DNA from: Cytospora piceicola
Lineage: Eukaryota; Ascomycota; Sordariomycetes; Diaporthales; Cytosporaceae
Length of the DNA stretch: 64,000 nucleotides
NCBI GenBank assembly: GCA_023375675.1
Contig: JALQBC010000005.1
Coordinates: 434,001 to 498,000, forward strand
Direction of reading: 5' to 3'
Every line of letters begins with the position of its first letter. The stretch's first letter is position 1. The position numbers and the translations under genes were made by a program. The notes beneath the pieces were generated by a model. It worked only from the letters and a program-made list of their open reading frames with translations, ran no database searches and was not told the origin of the DNA. Below are positions 56,280 to 64,000 of the stretch, one piece after another.

Positions 56280-57419
56280 ATGGCGCCCAGGATACCAACA
56301 CGGTGCTGGGCACCGATGGCCCGCCCGTCGAGGGCACCGTCCGCCCTCCTGGCCGGCGTACGACAGCCACAACCGACGGCGATCGCCTTCCGGCCGGCCC
56401 TCTCCGTCGTCCCGCAGGCCGCCGCCACCTTCCAGCAGCAGACCCGCGGCGTCAAGTACGGGTGGAGCACGCTCCCGAAGCGGTCGAGCTTCCAGATCAA
56501 GTACAACGAGGGCAACGGCCTCCCCGAGCGGACGACCAGCCCGGCGGCCGCGCAGAGGCGCAAGGAGCGCAACACGCCGCTCCGGACGGGCATCCTCGCC
56601 ACCAAGAAGGGCATGACGGCCTACTACACGCGCAACGGCAAGCGCATGGCCTGCACGGTCCTGCAGGTCGACCAGTGCCAGGTCGTGGCGCACAAGACGC
56701 GCGAGAGGCACGGCTACTGCGCCGTGCAGCTCGGCTGCGGCGCCAAGCGCGCCGGCAACGTCACCGCCCCGCTGCTGGGCTACTACGAGGCCAAGGGCAT
56801 CCCCCCCAAGGAGCAGCTGGTCGAGTTCCAGGTGCGCGACGAGAAGGGGCTGGCGCCGCCCGTCGGCGCCCAGCTGCTGCCGGACTGGTTCCACAAGGGC
56901 CAGTGGGTCGACGTGCGCGCCAACTCGAGGGGTATGGGCTTCGAGGGTGGCATGAAGAGGCACGGCTTCTCCGGACAGAACAAGAGTCACGGTAACTCGC
57001 GGAACCACAGGACCATGGGTAGTGTTGGTCCCTCGCAGGGAAGCGGTTCGAGGATCCTGCCCGGCAAGAAGATGCCCGGGCGCATGGGCAACGAGAGGGT
57101 CACGATGCAGAACCTTGCGGTGCTGAGGGTGGACAACGATCTGGGAATTATCGTGGTCAAGGGCTGTGTGGGTGGACCCAAGGGCGCGCTGGTCATGGTT
57201 TCGGATGCCGTCAAGATGGACCCTCCACCACAGGAGTTCATCGACGAGATGAACAACGCGCTGAACAACAGGTTCCCCAATGCTTCTGAGGACCTGGAGG
57301 AGGCAAGGAAGAGGCACTTGGAGCTGAAGGCGATGAGAAGGGAGGGCAGGATAGAGGAGGCTATCAAGATGGGTCTGCACGAGGAGGCCGTAGTAGAAGA
57401 GCCAGCTGCGGCGGTGTAA
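56280..57419 (+). CDS. MRPL9: Mitochondrial large-subunit ribosomal protein uL3m (MRPL9)
   Basis: A single-exon protein of 379 residues. An Arg/Ala/Pro-rich presequence (about residues 1-55, ending near QQQTRGVKYGW) should direct it to mitochondria. The uL3 core follows: RTGILATKKGMTAYY, TVLQVDQCQVV, KGQWVDVRANSRGMGFEGGMKRHGF and the conserved SHGNSRNHRTMGSVG loop that reaches the peptidyl-transferase centre, then GRILPGKKMPGRMGNE-like sequence. The C-terminal extension with charged helices is fungal-typical. High GC in the first half generates a long open frame on the opposite strand, which is not a gene. Confidence 0.94.
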   Translation: MAPRIPTRCWAPMARPSRAPSALLAGVRQPQPTAIAFRPALSVVPQAAATFQQQTRGVKYGWSTLPKRSSFQIKYNEGNGLPERTTSPAAAQRRKERNTPLRTGILATKKGMTAYYTRNGKRMACTVLQVDQCQVVAHKTRERHGYCAVQLGCGAKRAGNVTAPLLGYYEAKGIPPKEQLVEFQVRDEKGLAPPVGAQLLPDWFHKGQWVDVRANSRGMGFEGGMKRHGFSGQNKSHGNSRNHRTMGSVGPSQGSGSRILPGKKMPGRMGNERVTMQNLAVLRVDNDLGIIVVKGCVGGPKGALVMVSDAVKMDPPPQEFIDEMNNALNNRFPNASEDLEEARKRHLELKAMRREGRIEEAIKMGLHEEAVVEEPAAAV

Positions 57420-58068
57420 TTTAGACACTTGAATGAAAAAACCACCCTGTAAAACGTGTCAGTTTGCATTGTTACTCAGCTCTGCTTTGAGGTGGCTACC
57501 GGTCCTGAGCAGGCAGTGGTCGCCAGATACAATTATTATGGAATAGCCCTCGTCGGCCAATGCAACCTCAGCGTGATGCAACGGTCACCTCCAGGTCTGT
57601 CAAGATGCTCAATTGAGTACCTAAAGCCTAAGTCCAGATCCGCAATGGATTTTCAGACGTTTCGTTGGCTCCTATCTTCACCCCGTGTGATGCTACACGC
57701 GCTCTGTTGATCCCTTTTCCAATCGCGACGGACTACATTTGGAACCTGATAGCACACACCACTGGAAACCCCGATGTGTCATGATCACCCAGTCCAAAGC
57801 CACCGCTTCGTGCTGCCAAATGTGTCTCTACTATTTTGGATTCCCCAAGTTATCTTTCTGAACACCTATACAACCCTATGTTCACCCCCTCTGTGGGTGG
57901 AAATAACCCACTGGGTATAGTGAGGCGTTGTCCATCATATGTCAGTTGGCCGCGCGGCCCAGTAATATATCGGCTCCTACTTTTCACTCGCAAGACATGA
58001 GATAAATCCCTTCCTGCTCCAGCACTCTACCATTCACTCCCCTGCCACCTCCGTCAACCGTCAACCGC
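57420..58068. other. Intergenic between convergent uL3m and COA1
   Basis: A 649-base 3'-to-3' spacer with short frames only and no recognised feature. Confidence 0.5.
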
Positions 58069-58749
58069 CTAACGCCTGAACCCCCTCGTAGCTGCGCCAT
58101 CCTCATCATCCAGCACAACCGCGGGATCAATCACCTTGAACGGGTCCCCCTCCTCCAGCAGGTCGACCTTCTTCCCATCGCTCGTCTCCAGGCTCCACTC
58201 TGTCGTCTCGAACACGCCCTTGGCGGTCGGCCGGAAGCTCGCGAAGCGCATGACGCCCGTGTCCTTGGTGCCCTTGACCGAGAACCAGATGTCGATGCGG
58301 CCGTGCATCTGGTTCATGGTGCCGCTGATCCAGGGGACCTGCTGCTTGAAGTAGACCTCGTCGCCGAGGAGCTCGCGGGCCCGCGGGTTGGTCCGCAGGG
58401 CGTAGAGGGTCGAGGACACGATGGGGGAGGACATCTTCTGGTAGTTGAAGATGGCGAGGCTGGACGCGGCGACGATGGCGATGAAGATGGGGAGGGTGCG
58501 CCACCAGCGGAAGCCGTTGGCCTCGACGTCTGCTCGGCGGGGGTTGGACGTCAGTGTCAAACACCAGTAAGTATATCATGGCTCCTGGGACTCACCTGGA
58601 AGCTCCCTGTCCGCCCTTCTGCTCATCAAGGGTCCATCGCCTGGCTTTGGTGCCGCGATGAGCGTTCGCCTCTGTATAACGACGCTCCTTGGGGTCGGCG
58701 ACCTCAGTAGCTGGAGGATTGGCGTCCTACATATCCGCCTTGGTAACAT
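58069..58749 (-). CDS. COA1: Cytochrome c oxidase assembly factor COA1
   Basis: A 204-residue mitochondrial inner-membrane protein in two exons, 58749-58596 and 58529-58069, with a 66-nt intron. The first 45 residues are Arg-rich with no acidic residue (RRICRTPILQLLRSP, VVIQRRTL), a clear presequence. GPLMSRRADRELP leads into the exon junction, then FRWWRTLPIFIAIVAASS forms the single membrane span. The COA1 domain follows with VPWISGTMNQMHGRIDI and FSVKGTKDTGVMRF. COA1 helps early assembly of COX1 together with MSS51, SHY1 and COX14. The start at 58749 was chosen because splicing gives an uninterrupted presequence. It shares a divergent spacer with the next gene. Confidence 0.92.
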
Positions 58750-59099
58750 ATTTGCGACCGTGTTTGTGTGTGAATGGTGGTGGTCGTCAGAAGGGAATCG
58801 GAAATCGGGAATCTTCGCAACATTGAAAGTCGATCATCCCACATGAAGTGGACCCTAACCCGCGGCAGGCAGCGGCTCTGACATGTTACCGTGCTGTATA
58901 CAGTTGAAATCGACGTCACTGCACGGCGGCAGCTCCAACCTAAGGGTTATTTACTATGTACAGTACAATACAACCTTGTCTCTTTGATTGCTACTACATA
59001 GTACGCAGTATCTACCTCGCCAGCTTTCTACCCAACCACTTGTCTCTCGGTCAAGGAGGAGTCTCTCTGATCCCTCATCCCCTCGCCCAGGTTTCAGTC
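58750..59099. promoter_or_regulatory. Divergent promoter of COA1 and the four-span membrane protein
   Basis: A 350-base spacer between divergent genes; no specific site is assigned. Confidence 0.45.
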
Positions 59100-59935
59100 A
59101 TGGACATAACCAACGCAAAAACGCGGCTTCGTCGCACATTCCACTATCCCACCGACGATAGTTCCAACAGCGCCACACCGGATGTTCTCGACGAAGAAGG
59201 TTGGTCTGGTCTGATATCACAACTTCAACCTCTTTCAATGTACTAACTTCCCCCCTTCCAGAGCAGGAAGACCTCATCCAGGCCCTCGCCGAGCAGAACG
59301 AGTCCCACAACCAGCAGTACCAGACCCTCCTCCTCGCCCTGCCCATCGTCTCCAGCATCCCCTACCTCCTCGCCCTCTTCCGCCCGCCGACCCTCCTGGT
59401 CGCCCTGCTGGGCCTGACCTCCCTCGCCTCCACCGGCTTCCTGCTGCTCAGCCTGCCGCCCACCGAGACCGGCATGGCGCTGCTCGACTCCTGGGCGGCG
59501 AGGCCCGGCCCGGCGGACAGCAACAAGACCCGCGGGCGCGCGGACCACACGGGCGCGGTCGCGTCCGGCACGAGCTCGGCGTCCAGCGGGATCGAGGCCC
59601 TGAACGAGCGGCGGCGCAGCAGGCGCAAGCGGTCGAGCAGCTTCAACTTCGCGCGGCAGAAGTCGCCGCTGGAGAGGTACCTGCCGTACCTGAACATCGG
59701 GCTGTGCGCGGTCTTGGTCCTGTACGGGCTGCTGGTACGGCGCGGCGGCGGGAGCAGCACCGAGGGCGGCGGTGATGACAGTGCAGGGGTCCAAGTCCGA
59801 CAGTTTGGCTGGTTGGGGCTGGGAAACCTCCCGGGCATAGTGTATGCAGTGGTGGTCGTGGCCAAGCTGGTGATGGCGAGCGTGGATCCGGAAAGAGAGT
59901 TGGGGGCCCTGAAGTATGGCTATAAGGGGGCTTAG
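59100..59935 (+). CDS. Four-span membrane protein of unknown function
   Basis: A 257-residue protein in two exons, 59100-59199 and 59262-59935, with a 62-nt intron (TACTAAC branch site). The N-terminal 35 residues are polar and acidic (TPDVLDEE). Two hydrophobic helices follow near residues 53-72 (LLLALPIVSSIPYLLALF) and 75-95. Then comes a basic, Ser-rich loop (ERRRSRRKRSSS near 157-168), and two more helices near 183-200 (LNIGLCAVLVLYGLL) and 225-243. I do not recognise a family; the size and layout resemble uncharacterised ascomycete membrane proteins. The basic loop could be phosphorylated or bind acidic lipid, but that is only a suggestion. It shares a divergent promoter with COA1. Confidence 0.75.
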
Positions 59936-60698
59936 TAGGAAGTATGTTTTTGGTGTAAAGGCGGTACGACCAAGAGTATGAGATACGATTGATGACTTGC
60001 ATAAAAATAGATACCCTCAATTTCGTTTGGATTCTGGACTCAACAATGGATAAATTATGGCTGGTCATCCTCATGCGACTTGATTGTGTTTCAGCTTATG
60101 CCGAAAGTCTTCATGCTGACCTTAACACCAACCAGCTCTGGAAGGGTGCAGTGGCGATCAGGGAGATCACAACCACGAAGGCAAGAGAAGGACCAAGGAC
60201 CAATAAATCATCCTCGGGAGAAGCTTTCTGCACAATGCACACTCTTCCCCTTGATATTCACAAGACCGCTGGGCACCGCCGGGCGGTCGCTCTCGGTCAA
60301 GCAATTTGTTCTATGCACTGCGCGTGATAGATCGCAACTCATTACATATATCTTGGCCTTTTGGTCAGGATGCTCAATTCAATCAAGGATTCTGGTGTTT
60401 GTCTGACGATGGTTACTTTTGGCCTGTCTTGTCCTGCCATGGCAGCTTTACTTGTGGTGAACCACTGCCCAGCTGCCCGTGAATACAGGCTCAACCCAGC
60501 CCGCCAGTCTTGCCAACGATGAACAACCCAGACGTGGTACCTCCTTCTTGAAGTTGTTGACCTGTAAACTAACCAAACATCAACACCTTCATTACCACCC
60601 ATGGGGCGATTTCCCTTCTCTATAACAATCCGCATAGTCTCATTCCCCCGATAGCCCTTATGCTTCTGTACAATGTCCAGAAACAATTTTTCGCCTCC
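59936..60698. other. Intergenic between convergent membrane-protein gene and PHO81
   Basis: A 763-base 3'-to-3' spacer with short frames only and no recognised feature. Confidence 0.5.
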
Positions 60699-63600
60699 TC
60701 ACATGTCTATCGACTCACTGAACCTCAACACGCCACTGTACTTGAATGTTCCGTCCACTCCCGTCGGTGGCCTCTCAGGGAATGGATCTTTGCGCGGCCC
60801 GGCCTCAGCCGACTTGTCAACGACGAGTGCGAGGCCTTGAGACTTGATCGCGTCCACCAGGGCGGGCACCATTTTCTGCCGGCAGGGTCAGCACACTATA
60901 CACAGTAACAAGAGCAAGAAGAGGAACAGAAGAGGAATAGAAAAGCATACCAAGAGCCTCGAGGCCACAACCAGCCCCATCAGGTTGTTACTCTGCGCCC
61001 TCCTCACAACATCCTTGATCGAGCTCGACCTGCGCCCGTGGTTCATGGCCGCGGCGATCATCTGCGGCGGCGCCATCGAGACCTCCTCGCGGCCGAGGTC
61101 GTTGCACAGGAACACGGGGAAGTTGGGCTGCTTCCAGTTCAGCGCCGTGCAGACGCTGGGGCTGTACGAGCTGAAGGCCACGGACCGGACGGCCGTGCTG
61201 CCGCCGCTCTGCCGGGACTGCGCCCGCTGCACGCGCGCGTGGTCGAAGACGATGGACAGCACCGAGTCCACAAACTGGTTGAGGCCGCCGCTGTGGCCCG
61301 TCAACTCCGCCGGCTGCGGGTGCGCCGTATCCTCGGCGGCCTGGTAGATGAAGTGCAGGTTGACGTTGACGCTCGGCGGGAGGACCTCGAGGGCCGCGTT
61401 GAGGGTTATCCCCGCTGTTGCGAGGAGGCGATGGACCTCGTTCAGTTCTGTTTGGGGATCAAGCGGTCCCGGGGCCATGACGCGTCTTGCAGGCGAGTTC
61501 TTCACGATCTGCTCGAACTGCGCGTGAGTTACCCAGGAGATGGGCACTGCCATCCCCTCTGCACCGAGGTCGATGGTTCGCGTAGGCCACAGCACAGCGA
61601 CACCATCCTGCGTCTGCTGCACGTAGAGACGCACAAAGTCACCTACAAGACTTGATCCGGTGACAAAGCTACTAATGTGCCGGTCGAACTGCCTGGTCGC
61701 CTTCCAGTACGTCTCAAAATCTGTAATCTCGAGCGGTTTGCCCTGGAAGGGTTTGATGACCTGCGTGTTGAAGCTGATCTGACCGATGGCGCGGAGCCGA
61801 GGGTCGAACAGCGGTAGGCAGCAGCTGCCAGAGCTGCTCAACGAGGCCCGGAAGGTATTCGGCAAGGCGACCGTCTTCGCGATTATCTTGGCGCCGTATG
61901 TCGGGAATACGTCAAAGTCTAAAGTAAAAGAGTCCAGGTTGTCGACCTGGAAAGAAACAAGTCGGGTATCTTCAGTGAATGGAAGGATGATGTTCTTCGG
62001 GATGAAATCTGATGCCTTCGATGAGATGGTCAACCGAGCAGCGGGATACTTGCCGTCGTGGAAGAAAACAAGAGGCTGTTCGCCATCTGAACCGAAGTTT
62101 ATCTGGACGACCGTCTTGGTGTCCAGGAAGTTGTGTCCGTATCTGCGCAGAGGAATGATGGGTGGTGGCAACTCAAGGTCTGGAATTCCGTCCGGATCAA
62201 GCGACATGGGTTCGGGCGCGCTACTCTCGAGCATGGGCTCCAGTGTCGGTGGTAGTATCTGTGTCGTCTTGGGGCTCGGTTCCTTCCCACCAACACCTTG
62301 CAGGGGAATTAGTAGGTTCATGCATTCGAGGTGGCCTTCCCATGCAGCATAGTACAGGGCTGGGAGATCTTTCTCGTCCAGGATGTTGGGATCGGCTCCC
62401 TCCTCCAAGAGAGCCCGCAAGCAGGGCACATTTCCTTCGCTAGCAGCGTGTACGAGCGGTGTCCACCCGTACATTTTGTCGATCTGATCCAAATCGGCAC
62501 CAAAATGCTTCAACAGGCCAAGCAGGTCCGGGTGCTTAGCGGACCTTGCAACGTGGTGCTGAGGATAGAGGCCCTCGGCGTCAGAGAGAATCTGAGCACC
62601 GTTGACGAGAAGCAGCTCCACAATGGCATGGGAGCCATGCTTACAGGCAAGATTCAACGGAGCATGGTCGGTCTCGGAAAGTGGATTCAGTTGTGCTCCC
62701 TTCTCGATGATCCTCTCAACGCAGTCCAAGTGGTTGTGTATTATAGCATGTACCAGTGGCCTGAAGTTGTCGTGGTCGATGAGGTTAATCGTATTTGCAT
62801 CCACTGCATCCAAGTCAGTCTCAGGTCGCTTGGCTCGGAGGAGAAGGGGCCTTACCAGCTAGTAGGGCGTCAATCATATCGAGACGACCATGCATACTTG
62901 CGTAGTGCAGTGGCACCCGGCCGTAGACATCAGTCCTGTTAACAGCAACGCCCTTCTCCAGACCCAATTTCAAAACGAACATGTTGCCGTAAATGGTTGC
63001 CTGGTGCAGGCAGTTCCGCTCATTGATGTCATCCTCGGATTGGATATCCACCAAACCAGTGTTCAGTAAAACTTGTAGTGCTTCTTGTGGAGCCTCACTG
63101 ATGGATGCAAGAAACGTTCTCGTAACCCTCTCCATCAGAGACAGGTGCATCGTCGAGTTTGGTTCTACCGTTGCTTGCATGCGCCCCAGAAGGTCTCTCA
63201 GAGAATCCAAGTTGCCTGAGAGGACGGTCTCCAGGAGAAGTGTGTCTGCATCGCCCTCCTCGGTACCCAAAAGGTGATGAATGCTCACAATGTGGTCAGG
63301 TCGCCCCTGCTCCTCAAAGCTCACATGATCGCCGTCCGCCAGTGCACCAAGCTCCTGGAGGCTAGTTGTGACCTGGTCAGACAGCTCACTGATGACCGTC
63401 GGGTTGAAAAACGGCTGGACCTCCACCGCCCGGGAGAGATAAAGCTCCTTTGTCTTGGACTTGGATGTCTTGTCCCATTTCTTCAATATCTTGGAAAACG
63501 CTGTCCCGTTGATATCGACAAATTGTTGCAGCTTGTTTAGGTCGTTCGCAAACTGTTGGAAGCCCTCTTGTAGAGTCGTAAATTTGGCGGACCGTCTTGA

Positions 63601-64000
63601 TATGCCATGGCGCGACTGTAGTACCTTCTTCTTGTCTAGGAGAGTCTTGAGACGAATCTTGAGCTACAAGTCTCGCGTCAGCACTGGAATCATACTTCAA
63701 GATCGGGTGCGTTGTTGTATACCTCCGCTTCTTTTTGAAGATAGAAAGCGTTGACCTTTTCCAGTTCTCGTTCCTAAAATTCGATTAGCACCGCATAAGA
63801 GGCCCAGATAAGCAGTCAGAATTGCCATCCTACCAGCTGGAAGAAGAAGGTTGCCTTGTTGGCTTGCAATGTAGCCTGGGAATCTATCGGAGCACCTGGA
63901 TGAAGGGGGTCATTTTGAGCCAGGAGTATTGGAGTTGCTGAGAGTTTCTTGATAAGCTGGATAGTCCGTGGTTAGCAGATATCCCATCTTCATCTCCAAA
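60699..64000 (-). CDS. PHO81: PHO81/NUC-2 phosphate sensor, 5' end beyond the window
   Basis: The C-terminal part of an SPX-ankyrin-GDPD protein; the first exon lies to the right of 64000. Exons seen are 63956-63834, 63773-63723, 63663-62856, 62803-60951 and 60875-60699, all in phase. The SPX domain is present from LIKKLSATPILL through ERELEKVNAFYLQKEAE and LKTLLDKKK to TAFSKILKKWDK. At least six ankyrin-type repeats follow (YGRVPLHYASMHGRLD, HAPLNLACKHGSHAI, WTPLVHAASEGNVP, LPALYYAAWEGHLE). A C2-like and degenerate GDPD domain ends the protein (FDRHISSFV, VAVLWPTRTIDL). PHO81 in yeast and NUC-2 in Neurospora sense phosphate starvation and inhibit the PHO80-PHO85 (PREG-PGOV) kinase, freeing PHO4/NUC-1. 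It is the second SPX protein in the window after VTC4. Confidence 0.93.

Noticed and set aside
56028..57428. 466-codon minus-strand frame opposite uL3m
   Set aside because: It lacks any family similarity and mirrors the high-GC coding strand of the ribosomal protein.
1..64000. tRNA and rRNA genes
   Set aside because: I looked for tRNA B-box-like GGTTCGAATCC segments and rRNA-like blocks on both strands and saw none convincing.

Overview
The window is nuclear DNA of a filamentous ascomycete, most likely a Sordariomycete. Genes are interrupted by short GT-AG introns, mostly 50-85 nt, with CTNAC/CTCAC-like branch points. Coding DNA is GC-rich, spacers carry dispersed TACCTAGGTA palindromes, and the gene set is typical of that class (NUC-2/PHO81, VTC4, PMT2, RRN6-like). 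No rRNA, tRNA or CRISPR was found. Exon borders below were read by eye from splice signals, frame and family conservation.

Positions 1-16.8 kb are the remains of a polyketide cluster. From left to right they hold: an apparently intact short-chain dehydrogenase (583-1501, +); a broken non-reducing PKS with KS-MAT-PT-ACP-cMT-R order (2046-9771, -); a berberine-bridge-type FAD oxidase cut off at its 3' end and joined out of frame to the PKS (9772-10853, -); an intact zinc-less MDR reductase (11609-12625, -); an MFS transporter that is frameshifted and cut off (13310-14510, +); and a shredded highly reducing PKS (14511-16828, +). The enzyme set resembles sorbicillinoid or azaphilone pathways, which pair an HR-PKS with a SAT-KS-MAT-PT-ACP-cMT-R NR-PKS, an FAD oxidase and an MFS exporter. 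A 591-bp MITE with perfect 92-bp terminal inverted repeats and TA target sites sits inside the KS intron of the NR-PKS. The assembly line is judged dead: its SAT domain is deleted, the MAT region is frameshifted, there is an in-frame TAG, and the HR-PKS has lost most of its modules.

From 17.5 kb to the right end the window is ordinary core genome: VTC4 (polyphosphate polymerase), a Nudix diphosphoinositol-polyphosphate hydrolase, ATE1 arginyltransferase, exosome RRP42, a mitochondrial membrane protein, cytochrome c, RIX7-type AAA ATPase, a PNS1/CTL-type transporter, a Rab4/Ypt4-like GTPase with a large insert, PMT2-type O-mannosyltransferase, a CHY/CTCHY/RING ubiquitin ligase, MZT1, SPC25, an RRN6-like Pol I factor, a PITH-domain protein, a CCDC25-like NFACT-R protein, mitochondrial uL3, COA1, an unknown four-helix membrane protein, and the C-terminal part of PHO81/NUC-2, which runs off the right edge.

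Three phosphate-signalling genes (VTC4, Nudix hydrolase, PHO81) lie in the window, and a CACGTG site that could bind a NUC-1/PHO4 factor precedes VTC4. The most unusual gene structure is in the CCDC25 homologue, where two good introns appear to flank a single-nucleotide exon. I see no clearly new multi-gene system. The best candidates for follow-up are the one-base exon, the layered decay of the PKS cluster with its MITE, and the palindrome family.
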